Shown in pieces: positions 9,496-17,156 of a stretch of DNA of 64,000 nt (positions are counted from its first letter, which is position 1; every line of letters starts with the position of its first letter). This stretch comes from Desulfovibrionaceae bacterium (GTDB lineage: Bacteria; Desulfobacterota; Desulfovibrionia; Desulfovibrionales; Desulfovibrionaceae). The stretch is from assembly GCA_028689675.1 (NCBI GenBank), contig JAQVCS010000003.1:1-64000 (forward strand), given 5' to 3'. The notes under the pieces are model-generated. The model saw only the letters and a program-made list of their open reading frames with translations. It was not told where the DNA came from and searched no databases. Both the position numbers and the translations under genes were made by a program.

Positions 9496-9670
9496 GATGA
9501 AGAAGGCGTTCTTCCTCTGGGTCGGGCATAGTAGTATTGTGTATTTCCTTCACCACAGCATTCCGTTCCTTAATGGCAGTGCTGGCCGCGCTCTGCGTAT
9601 CACTGCACGAGCCTGCAAACGAGGGGACGGCATAAAGCACAAGTATGAGTGTTACACACAATATTTTCAT
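9425..9670 (-). CDS. Small exported protein, 3' end fused out of frame into DotM
   Basis: ATG 9670 follows a run of G residues that can act as Shine-Dalgarno and overlaps the topoisomerase stop. The N-terminus is a clear signal peptide (MKILCVTLILVLYAVPSFAG) followed by a cysteine and a short polar domain ending near KEIHNTTMPDPEEE. After that the frame simply reads through the DotM gene out of frame to 9425, so the last 25-30 residues are probably not native. Many conjugation loci encode such small periplasmic proteins, but I do not recognise the family. It is probably a 3'-truncated gene. Confidence 0.45.
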   Translation of the reverse strand: MKILCVTLILVLYAVPSFAGSCSDTQSAASTAIKERNAVVKEIHNTTMPDPEEERLLHHDLPHDCRAVCAACVVCLQSWVH

Positions 9671-11430
9671 TGTTTTCCCCCTTTCTTACTTCCTTTCTGC
9701 GCTGCAAAATCAGGCTTACCGTCTTCGGTAATCTGGTAGAGCTGCTTGCAGCTCGGATAGCCGGAGCAGCCAAAGAAAGCCCCTTTGGCACTTTCACGGC
9801 GCACCAGCGGTTTGCCGCAGGATTTACATTTGAACTTAGAGACTTGGGCCTTCTTGCGGGCCTCACCTGGTCTGCCGTCCACATTGGGGTAGCCGGTATT
9901 GCAGGCGCGGTCGGAGCAAACAAAAAAATCATACTCACCGGAGCCGTCTCGGCGTTGCCCTTTCATGTGAACAAGGGCTTTGCCGCAGGCCGTACAGACA
10001 AATTCAGTGGGTTCAGGGGCAGTGCGTTCCTGCCCTGGATACTTGGCGGTAAAGGTGGTCACCTCACGCACAAGCTGGGCGTGGGCCTTGTTCATGACTT
10101 CTTTGTAGGCGGCTTTGCCTTCGGCAATGGCGTCCAGAGATGCTTCCATTGTCTTGGTGAACTCGAAATCAAGGAAGGAAAAGACTCTGGTGAGCAAGTC
10201 CACTACCTGTTCACCCAAGGGCGTGGGCAAGAGAAAACGCTTTTCAACACGGACGTATTCACGCTTGAGTATGGTATCCACAATGGCGGCGAAGGTGGCC
10301 GGACGCCCGATGCCCCTGTTCTCCAGTTTACGCACCAGACTGGCTTCGGAAAAACGTGTGGGAGGTTTGGTCTTTTTGGTCAGAAGCTTGCCGCTGGAGG
10401 CTTCAATACTGTGGCCTTCAGTCAGCATGGGCACAGGATTTTCTGGAGCCTCTGCGTCAGCTTCTTCATCCTGCATAGCCGCATCGGTGGCTGTAAGCAC
10501 CTTCCAGCCAAGTTCACGCAGCACACGGCCCTTGGCCTCAAAGGTGGCCTCCTTACCGTGCAATTCCGCGTAAAGGCGTACCGTGCGCACGTCATACAGG
10601 GCATCGGCCATTTGTGAAGCCAGTGTCCGCAGCCGGATAAGACGATACAGGGCTTGCTCATCCGTGCTTTCCCCTGCCTCTTCCAGCTCAATATGCGTAG
10701 GGCGTACCGCCTCATGTGCTTCTTGAGCACCTTCTTTGGATTTCCAAGTGCGCGGATTTTCTACCAAGGGCCAGCCTTGCGCTGCACAGAAAGCGCGTAT
10801 GCTGCTGATGGCTTCTTCCGATAAATTGGGGGAATCCGTGCGCATATACGTTATATGACCGCCCTCGTAGAGCTTTTGCGCCAGCTGCATAGTCTGCTTA
10901 GGTGTGTACTTGAGCGCATTGGAGGCTGCCTGTTGCAGGCTGGACGTGGTAAAGGGCGCAGGCGGAGCTGTGCGGCTTTCGGATTCCTTGCATTCGCGCA
11001 CGGTAAGCGAGCGTAAGGCGGCAGCTGTTTCAGCCAATGCCCTGTCTAACAAATATTCCTGCCCATCTTCCAACCATGGCTTGGTGAGCCATGTTGCGCT
11101 CCAGCCCTCGGGAAACGTCAGCTCCGCGCCATAGTGGGTCACGCTTACAAAATTTTTGATGTGCTTTTCGCGTTCCACCACCAGACGCACGGCAGGACTC
11201 TGCACACGACCGGCAGAAAGGCGTATGCCCGCTGCGCGAGATAATGGCCCGCTGACCAGATAGCCGTAGAGGCTGTTGCGAATAGTCACGTCTTCCGTGG
11301 TGGTGGAAAAAGCCCATAAGGCTTGCCCGCCAATGGTCAAACTGAGCACCAGTTGTGACTTTCCTGCGCCGGTGCGGAATATCCCCACGAGATTGGAACC
11401 CGCAGGGCCGGGCTTGCCGAGATGCGCCAA
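9667..11430 (-). pseudogene. Topoisomerase III fragment fused to the tail of TraU/DotO
   Basis: The first 50 or so residues (LGKPGPAGSNLVGIFRTGAG..., TTTEDVTIRNSLYGYL) are the C-terminus of a TraU/DotO ATPase. From about 11262 the sequence changes to a type IA topoisomerase (LSRAAGIRLSAGRVQSPAVR). The topoisomerase part keeps the catalytic-tyrosine motif GHITYMRTDS, the domain around FSEASLVRKLENRGIGRPAT, and two C-terminal Cys4-type zinc motifs (CTACGK...CSDRAC and CKSCGK...CSGYPSC). The N-terminal TOPRIM domain with the acidic metal site is missing, so strand cleavage and rejoining would not be expected. The reading frame survives across the junction, giving a hybrid ORF of 587 residues that begins at a TTG. 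Confidence 0.75.
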
Positions 11431-11463
11431 GGCATAGCTGCACGCGCCATTGAGGCCGAAACG

Positions 11464-12135
11464 TTACGTCATATCCTCAATGCTTTGTTCTGTCCCCGCC
11501 CCCAGAATGAGAATGGTGGTGGCCAGCTCAATGATGGTTTTGGGTATATCGTCAATGGATTGCGTATAGAGGCCGATGGACAGGTTCCACTTGCGCGATT
11601 CCCGTGCCATTGTGGTCATGTCCGCCAAAAGCTGCCCTGCCACCGAAGTATTGCCGGTAACGCGGTGCGCCTCGTCGTAGCAAAGCCGCTTGGGGTCTTC
11701 CCGAATGGCTTCAATGCGTTCCGCGTGATAGGCTTGATAGGCTTTGGGCATCAGCTCCACATCAGCGGGCATAAGGAAAAAGCGGCTGCCGAGTACATGG
11801 CGGGCCAGCATGTACATGATGGCTGATTGCCTGTCCTGAATTTCCCCACCGCGTGTGGCCACTTCGTCAAGGTCAAGACTGACGATTTGCGCATCCCCCA
11901 AGTCAAAGCGTGTCGGCTCTTTCAGCACCACATACGCTTCAGACGCATCTACAAGAGCAGTTCTGGCTTTTTCGCGTATGTCTTTGTCATAGCCATACAG
12001 GATGCCCTGATTCAGCGCGATTTGTGTGGCTATGTCTGCCAGCACGGGCACAGCATAAAGAAATGCGTGTTGACGGAAGCCCCTTAGCCTCTTTTTTCGG
12101 GTAGAGTTCCCATGCCTTTTCAAAATCAGACACAC
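11464..12135 (-). pseudogene. TraU/DotO (IcmB, VirB4-like) ATPase fragment with nonsense codon
   Basis: The native portion starts near 12090 at FRQHAFLYAVPVLADIATQI and includes a Walker B-like box RLCYDEAHRV and the GLYTQSIDDIP segment of VirB4/TraU-type transfer ATPases. A TAA at 11464-11466 interrupts it (EDMT, stop, RFGLNGAC); the same frame continues directly into the next ORF, so this is a nonsense mutation and not a frameshift. The N-terminal two thirds, with Walker A, have been deleted and replaced by the tail of a HTH gene. The fragment cannot power conjugation. Confidence 0.68.
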
Positions 12136-12628
12136 CCCCCAACACGAAAGGCCGAGACGAAGCCACCACGTCCTGTGAAGCAGAACGCACGGGGGGTAAG
12201 GGGGGATTTTGTATTTCTCTTTGTTTGTTAAGAGTATTTATGTAGCCAGACTTTGACTGTGGGCAGGCAAAATCTGACTGGCGACAGTCATGTTCTACTG
12301 TCTGAAGGTGAGGCCGCACATCCGCTGAGCTATTCCCCTTCAGCTGGGTCGGCTCCAACATATAATATACAGAGGAGCGGTAGTGTTCCCGCCGCACATG
12401 GACAAGGTTATTCCCCACCAGCTCGGCCAGATACTTTTTGACGCTGCTCACACTGCACGAAAGCCTTGCGGCCAGCGTGGCCTGAGAGGGCCAGCAGTGG
12501 TCATTGTCTGACGCATAGTTACACAGCAGGGCATACATAATCTTGGCTCCAAAACTGAGTGAGGTTTCCAGTACAAATTGCGGCAAAATGGGGCCGTGAA
12601 TCTTTCCTCGTGGTGCAAATGTCTGCAT
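11987..12628 (-). pseudogene. HTH_36-type replication/partition-like protein, 3' truncated
   Basis: ATG 12628 has GGAG ten bases upstream. Residues 30-85 form a winged helix-turn-helix of the kind found in RepA-like plasmid and ICE proteins (MYALLCNYAS, WPSQATLAARLSCSVSSVKK). A linker follows, then FEKAWELYPKKEAKG, where homologues continue with a Trp-rich domain. Here the sequence switches at about 12085-12095 into TraU sequence read out of frame, so the last 35 residues of the ORF are not native. A GGGGCTTC stretch shared by both expected sequences marks the probable deletion junction. Replication or regulatory function is inferred only from the fold. Confidence 0.62.
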
Positions 12629-12901
12629 GGTTTGAACTCCTATGCAGGCCGGAGAAAAGACGAACAAACAGACTCGATGTGCTTGACAAGGAGAATCCTT
12701 TCGGATTAGCGTAATCCCACTACATTTTTGCGAGATTCCACTCTGCTGATAAGCCGATACGCGCCAACGTATTGGCTTTTCGCCTTTTTAGGCCTTCATT
12801 TCCTCAATACGTTTCCTTTGCTTGAGGTTTTTTGATCGAGCGGCTGGCTCGGTCGTGTGAAGAATGCCGTGGGACCACCCACGACGCCGGTTATCCGGCA
12901 T

Positions 12902-12947
12902 TTCGCCCTTCTCCCGTGCAGAACGCGGGAGGGGGGCGAATTTTTTT
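12902..12947 (+). terminator. Strong rho-independent terminator-like hairpin
   Basis: TTCGCCC (12902-12908) and CTCCCG (12911-12916) pair with CGGGAG (12926-12931) and GGGCGAA (12934-12940), with two-base internal loops, followed immediately by seven T. No plus-strand gene lies just upstream, so it may end an untranslated transcript from the repeat region. Confidence 0.6.
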
Positions 12948-12982
12948 GGAGGAAACGAGGGATAAGGAGGAAGGAGAATGCA

Positions 12983-13038
12983 GGGAAAAGAAAAAAGCTC
13001 CCCGCAGGCATTCGGTAAGAATGCCCATGAGGAGCTTT
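12983..13038 (-). terminator. Long interrupted hairpin, terminator on the minus strand
   Basis: AAAGCTCC (12994-13001) pairs with GGAGCTTT (13031-13038) and GGCATTC (13007-13013) with GAATGCC (13019-13025). The two stems are separated by symmetric five-base internal loops. On the minus strand the stem is followed by a T-rich run (12983-12993). It is suitably placed to end a short minus-strand transcript starting near the tRNA. Confidence 0.5.
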
Positions 13039-13168
13039 ACAAAAAGCAAGGTGGTAAGCGTGGAGAGTGTGCCGCGCAGCAAGCGGGAGTGCTGGCAGGC
13101 GGAAATGCAAAAAATTTTGGGTAATTTCCCAAAGGTGGGGGCAAAGTGGGGGAGATGCGCCGCCCCAG

Positions 13169-13209
13169 AAAAAGAAAAACGGGCGAGAAGAAATATTTCT
13201 TCTAACCCG
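13169..13209 (-). terminator. Terminator of tRNA-Leu
   Basis: Arms CGGG...CCCG (13180-13183/13206-13209) enclose the palindrome GAAGAAATATTTCTTC. On the minus strand the stem is followed by TTTTTCTTT. It lies 12 bases past the tRNA 3' end. Confidence 0.75.
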
Positions 13210-13221
13210 TTGATTTTCTTA

Positions 13222-13308
13222 TGGTGCCGAAGAGAAGACTCGAACTTCCACGGAGTAACCCCCACCAGACCCTGAACCTGGCGTGTCTACCAATTCCACC
13301 ACTTCGGC
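13222..13308 (-). tRNA. tRNA-Leu (anticodon CAG), likely attachment site
   Basis: An 87-base class II tRNA with a long variable arm. The acceptor stem is GCCGAAG pairing with CTTCGGC, then discriminator A and an encoded CCA (13222-13224). The D arm contains AATTGGTAGAC and the anticodon loop reads TTCAGGG with anticodon CAG. Its 3' end faces the conjugative-element remnant, and tRNA 3' ends are the usual targets of tyrosine integrases. The matching direct repeat was not found in the window and should lie left of base 1. Confidence 0.95.
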
Positions 13309-13354
13309 GTGAGAAAAACTTTTATACAAAAAGCTCGCGCTTGGCAAGCATTTT

Positions 13355-15118
13355 TTATTCTTCTGCATCCACAGAAACAAAAGTGCCTGCCGCAGCGTCA
13401 AAAAGCCCTTGGTCAGTCATGCGCGCTGCGGGAATAACCACTAGGGACAAAAAGCTGAGCGTCATCACGGGCTCTATGCCCTCGGCAATGGCAAATTCCT
13501 GCACAGCACGCCTGTGCAAGGCCTGTTTGGCCTGCGCCACTGCCGCCGCTGTATCAAAGCTCATCAAGCCCGCAAGGGGCAGGGCAAGCTCTTCCAGCAC
13601 CTTGCCATCGCGCACCAAACAAATACCCCCGCCCAGCGCCTGCAAGGCCTGCACAGCGCACAGCATATCGGCATCATTATCCCCAGCCACAACAATATTA
13701 TGCGAATCGTGGGCAATGGTGGTGGCTATTGCCCCGCGCATAGGCTGCCCCTCTTTTGTATAGCCTTGCAGCAAGCCCACGCCGCAGCAGGGCAAGGCCT
13801 TGTGCCGCTCGATAACGGCAATTTTTACCAAACCCGCATTCTGCTGCGCCTGCACCATGCCCTCGGTCAGCACCACGTCGCGCACCTGCATAGAGGTCAG
13901 CAAAGAACGCGGCTGCACAACAATGACCCTAGCTTTGCCCGAGGGCACAGGCAGGGCAAAATTGCTTAGGCTCAGCGGGGCAAGGTGCATTGTTGCCTTG
14001 GGAGCAGGCGCGGCAGCAGCACGGGGCGGCACGGTAAGCATAGCCCTTTCAGCTACCATTGTGCCTTGGCAGCAGGTAGCCAGCACGGCAAAATCCTTCA
14101 AATCCTGCACCAACGCAAAATCTGCCACATAGGCAGGGGCAATTGCGCCCTTGCCGTGCAGGCCATAGCATTGCGCTGTGTTCAGGCTTGCCATACGCAC
14201 AGCCTGCACAGGCGCAATGCCGGCAGCAACAGCCATACGCAAATGTCTTTCCATATGCCCCTGCTCGGCAATATCATCAGGGCTGGCATCGTCTGTGCAA
14301 AAACAACAGCGATGCCCGTTTTCTGGGCTCAGCCCGCCAAGCAGCCCAGCCAAGTTTTTTGCCGCCGAGCCTTCGCGCAGCAGCACATACATGCCGCGCT
14401 CAAGGCGCGCCTGCATTTCTTCCACAGTAGCACATTCATGGTCTGTACGCATGCCAGCAGCGCAATACGCATCAAGCTGCCTGCCTGTCAGCCCCGGGGC
14501 ATGTCCGTCAATAACCTTGCCCGCCGCCGCTGCCAAGGCCAATTTATCCAGCACAGCAGGGTCGCCCTGCACTACCCCAGGGAAGTTCATCATTTCGCCC
14601 AGCCCGAGAATGCGTGGGTCTGCCATAAGCTGTGCTAAGTCTGCGGCCTCAAGCACAGCACCAGCATGTTCCAAGGGCGTGGCTGGCACGCATGAGGGCA
14701 ACATAAGGCGCACATCCAAGGGCATGCGGGCGGCATTTTCCAGCATAAAACGCACGCCCTCTAGCCCCAGCACATTGGCAATTTCATGCGGGTCTGCCAC
14801 AATGGTGGTTGTGCCGTGGGGCAAAACCAAGGCTGCAAATTGCTCGGGGCACAGCAAAGACGATTCTATATGCACATGGGCATCAATAAGCCCCGGCAGC
14901 ATATACGCGCCCTTGGCATCCACCACCTGCCTTGCCTGCCCTGTGCCTGCCGGGGCAAAAGCAAGAAAAAGGCCATCGCCCATCAGCACATCCACAGTAT
15001 CCATAATCCTGCCGCTGAACACATTGCACACGCGGGCATTCACCACCACGGTATCGGCACGCCGCGTGCCCTGCGCCATAGCAATGCGCTGCGCCAAGCG
15101 CGTTTGATTTGTCTGCAT
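13355..15118 (-). CDS. ade: Adenine deaminase
   Basis: A metal-dependent amidohydrolase that converts adenine to hypoxanthine and ammonia in purine salvage. The N-terminal VVVNARVCNVFSGRI leads into the metal-binding GLIDAHVHIESSL box; the HGTTTIVADPHEIANV segment and a C-terminal domain with NIVVAGDNDADM are typical of the Ade family. Length (587 aa) is as expected. ATG 15118 is chosen because GGAG lies six bases upstream; an in-frame ATG at 15130 overlapping that site would add four residues. The gene is monocistronic, next to the tRNA, with GC-rich codon use like the rest of the chromosome. This is where core chromosome begins. Confidence 0.93.
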   Translation of the reverse strand: MQTNQTRLAQRIAMAQGTRRADTVVVNARVCNVFSGRIMDTVDVLMGDGLFLAFAPAGTGQARQVVDAKGAYMLPGLIDAHVHIESSLLCPEQFAALVLPHGTTTIVADPHEIANVLGLEGVRFMLENAARMPLDVRLMLPSCVPATPLEHAGAVLEAADLAQLMADPRILGLGEMMNFPGVVQGDPAVLDKLALAAAAGKVIDGHAPGLTGRQLDAYCAAGMRTDHECATVEEMQARLERGMYVLLREGSAAKNLAGLLGGLSPENGHRCCFCTDDASPDDIAEQGHMERHLRMAVAAGIAPVQAVRMASLNTAQCYGLHGKGAIAPAYVADFALVQDLKDFAVLATCCQGTMVAERAMLTVPPRAAAAPAPKATMHLAPLSLSNFALPVPSGKARVIVVQPRSLLTSMQVRDVVLTEGMVQAQQNAGLVKIAVIERHKALPCCGVGLLQGYTKEGQPMRGAIATTIAHDSHNIVVAGDNDADMLCAVQALQALGGGICLVRDGKVLEELALPLAGLMSFDTAAAVAQAKQALHRRAVQEFAIAEGIEPVMTLSFLSLVVIPAARMTDQGLFDAAAGTFVSVDAEE

Positions 15119-15130
15119 TGTGTACTCCAT

Positions 15131-15605
15131 TTATTCCTATATCAAGATATTAAGATATTTCTTACTGAAGAAGGCACTGTAGCAAAAGTTCTCTGCTTTG
15201 TCTTGCTCTCAGCAGGGCTTTTTACATGAAATAAAAATCACAAATATACTAAGACTGACCCAAAAGCGCTAAGAGAAAAACGCGCTTCTGTGGCTTTTTA
15301 CTCCTTTCTCCCCTAAGAAAATAGCCTTGAGAAAAAGAGCGCAAGAGCCCGCCCTGTGCCTCGAACAGGCTTTTTTATTAAGCATACAAATGCGCTGCTC
15401 CCACGCTAACAGCCCACAATGATGCACAAAGATATGCGCCATCCCCCTTTTCTCACATAAGTAATTTCCTTATGCGAATACTTCACTACTTTGCGAAATA
15501 GTCTGATAGCCCCCAAGCCTTCCCTTAGCTACATGATTAAAGCATATACCGCCGTGCAGGAACTGGCCAGCGCGGCAACAGACATGGGAAACAAGGGGGA
15601 ACAGA
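15131..15605. promoter_or_regulatory. Divergent intergenic region between ade and the TauE gene
   Basis: About 475 bases without a supported gene. It must hold the promoters of both divergent genes, but no clear -35/-10 pair could be picked. A small hairpin CCTGT/ACAGG followed by TTTTTT lies near 15352-15376 and resembles a weak plus-strand terminator. Nothing else stands out. Confidence 0.4.
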
Positions 15606-16682
15606 ATGTTCTACACAGTAAAACGTGGTCTTGTGTGCTTGTGCAGCATAGTGCTGCTGACGCTGGCTTGTGCACCTGCCATCTGGGCGGCAGAAGAAGG
15701 CACTGCCGCACAAAGCCAAAGCATGCAGGTTCAGCCCGCAGCAGGGCAGCCTGCTGTTGCGGCAGCGCAGCCAGCAGCCACAACCGACGCCGTGGCCGCT
15801 GATGTGGTGGTGGAAGAGACGGCAGGCGCTGGCATAGATGCTCACCCGTGGTGGTTTTGGCCTACCGCCTTACTCTTTTTCTGCTTTATTCTGGGCATTA
15901 TTGCCGTTATGGCTGGCGTGGGCGGCGGGGTGCTTTTTGTGCCCTTGGTCAGCGGTTTTTTTCCTTTTCATCTTGATTTTGTGCGCGGTGCTGGGCTTAT
16001 GGTGGCACTGGCTGGCGCGCTGGCGGCTGGGCCTGGCCTGCTGCGCCGCAACTTTGCCAGCCTGCGCCTTGCCCTGCCCGTGGCGCTTATTGCCTCTGCC
16101 TGTGCCATTGTTGGGGCTATGCTTGGGCTGGCTTTGCCAGCCAACATTGTGCAGCTTTGCCTTGGCGGCACTATTTTGGGCATAGCCGTGCTTTTGCTTA
16201 TTTCAAAAAATTCTGTGCGCCCCGTGGTGGAAAAGCAAGACGCCCTCAGCATTGCCTTTGGCATGCAGGGCATGTTTCTTGACCCCAGCACTGGGGATGT
16301 GGTGGAATGGAAAACCCACCGCACACTGGCTGGCCTGCTGCTCTTTATTGTCATTGGTGTCATGGCAGGCATGTTTGGGCTGGGCGCTGGCTGGGCAAAT
16401 GTGCCTGTGCTGAACCTGCTGATGGGCGTACCCCTGAAAGTGGGCGTGGGTACGTCCAAATTTCTGCTTTCCATTACCGATACTTCTGCCGCTTGGGTGT
16501 ATTTGAACCAAGGCTGCGTTATTCCGCTTATGGCTATTCCTTCCATTGTTGGCCTTATGCTGGGCTCTGTAGTAGGCGTGCGCTTGCTTGCCGTGGCCAA
16601 GCCCAAGTTCATCCGTTATATGGTTATTGGCGTGCTCTTCTTTTCTGGAGCAAAGGCTTTGCTGAAAGGTTTAAGCATGTAA
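15606..16682 (+). CDS. TauE/SafE-family anion exporter
   Basis: A 358-residue inner-membrane protein with a cleavable-looking N-terminal signal (ending near CAPAIWA), an Ala/Gln-rich periplasmic spacer to about residue 75, then eight or so hydrophobic helices. The two conserved TauE half-repeats are visible: AVMAGVGGGVLFVPLVS and GVMAGMFGLGAGWANVP. The family exports sulfite, sulfoacetate and related organic or inorganic anions; the exact substrate here is unknown. The start is supported by GGGGGA upstream of ATG 15606. It is followed by a DUF1634 gene and then a histidine kinase, all on the same strand, suggesting signal-controlled transport. In a sulfur-respiring organism sulfite export is a reasonable guess. 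Confidence 0.85.
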   Translation: MFYTVKRGLVCLCSIVLLTLACAPAIWAAEEGTAAQSQSMQVQPAAGQPAVAAAQPAATTDAVAADVVVEETAGAGIDAHPWWFWPTALLFFCFILGIIAVMAGVGGGVLFVPLVSGFFPFHLDFVRGAGLMVALAGALAAGPGLLRRNFASLRLALPVALIASACAIVGAMLGLALPANIVQLCLGGTILGIAVLLLISKNSVRPVVEKQDALSIAFGMQGMFLDPSTGDVVEWKTHRTLAGLLLFIVIGVMAGMFGLGAGWANVPVLNLLMGVPLKVGVGTSKFLLSITDTSAAWVYLNQGCVIPLMAIPSIVGLMLGSVVGVRLLAVAKPKFIRYMVIGVLFFSGAKALLKGLSM

Positions 16683-16703
16683 TTACTGCCCAAGGAGTTT
16701 TGT

Positions 16704-17120
16704 ATGTACACTCAAATTTCTGCCTCACCTGCACAAATGAAATATGCCAATACTATGTATTATGGGGCACTTATTGGCTTTGTTTGTATGCTGGTCACCT
16801 ATTTTTTATATGTTACAGGCATTTTAGCGCCACAAATTCCGCTTGAAAAGCTACCCACTATCTGGACGCACAGTGCGGCAGAATACCGCGCCGCAGGAAA
16901 TATTCCGCAGGGTTGGGGCTGGCTGGCACTTATCACCAAAGGGGATATAGCAAACTTTATTGGTATTGTTATTCTCGCTGGGCTGACCATTGTGTGCTAC
17001 CTTCAGCTTGCCCTGAACTTTATTAAAACCAAAGAATGGACTATGGTTGGCATAGCTATACTGGAAGTGCTGGTGCTTTCACTGGCGGCTTCTGGAGTGC
17101 TGGTAAGCGGCGGGCACTAA
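16704..17120 (+). CDS. DUF1634-type membrane partner of TauE
   Basis: A 138-residue protein with three hydrophobic helices (about 17-40, 75-97 and 112-134) and a periplasmic loop containing LEKLPTIWTHSAAEYR. Proteins of this kind (DUF1634) are repeatedly found directly after TauE/SafE exporters in Desulfovibrio, and the 21-base gap here fits co-transcription. A role as an accessory subunit is inferred from this pairing. A good GGAG (AAGGAGTTTTGT) precedes ATG 16704. Confidence 0.75.
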   Translation: MYTQISASPAQMKYANTMYYGALIGFVCMLVTYFLYVTGILAPQIPLEKLPTIWTHSAAEYRAAGNIPQGWGWLALITKGDIANFIGIVILAGLTIVCYLQLALNFIKTKEWTMVGIAILEVLVLSLAASGVLVSGGH

Positions 17121-17156
17121 AGCAGAGCTGAACCACTGCAACAAAGGGAAAAAACC

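Larger units (their letters stand above)
12629..13168. other. Non-coding end region of the conjugative element, rich in inverted repeats
   Basis: No gene is supported here. After the promoter area of the HTH gene comes a cluster of inverted repeats: CGTGGG/CCCACG (12868-12883), GCCGG/CCGGC (12886-12899), an outer TGCCG/CGGCA pair (12865-12900), and the long stems listed separately at 12902-12940 and 12994-13038. Dense hairpins at the edge of an integrative element, next to the tRNA, could be an origin of transfer or recombination site. No nick site or integrase is recognised. Confidence 0.45.

Noticed and set aside
9649..10617. Plus-strand ORF of 322 codons opposite the topoisomerase fragment
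   Set aside because: It mirrors a recognisable topoisomerase with zinc motifs on the minus strand; its own translation resembles no family.
13985..14638. Second plus-strand ORF opposite adenine deaminase as a real gene
   Set aside because: Cys/His-rich random-looking translation over conserved amidohydrolase codons.
14178..15107. Plus-strand ORF of 309 codons opposite adenine deaminase
   Set aside because: Long open shadow frames are common opposite GC-rich genes; the minus strand encodes a clear Ade.
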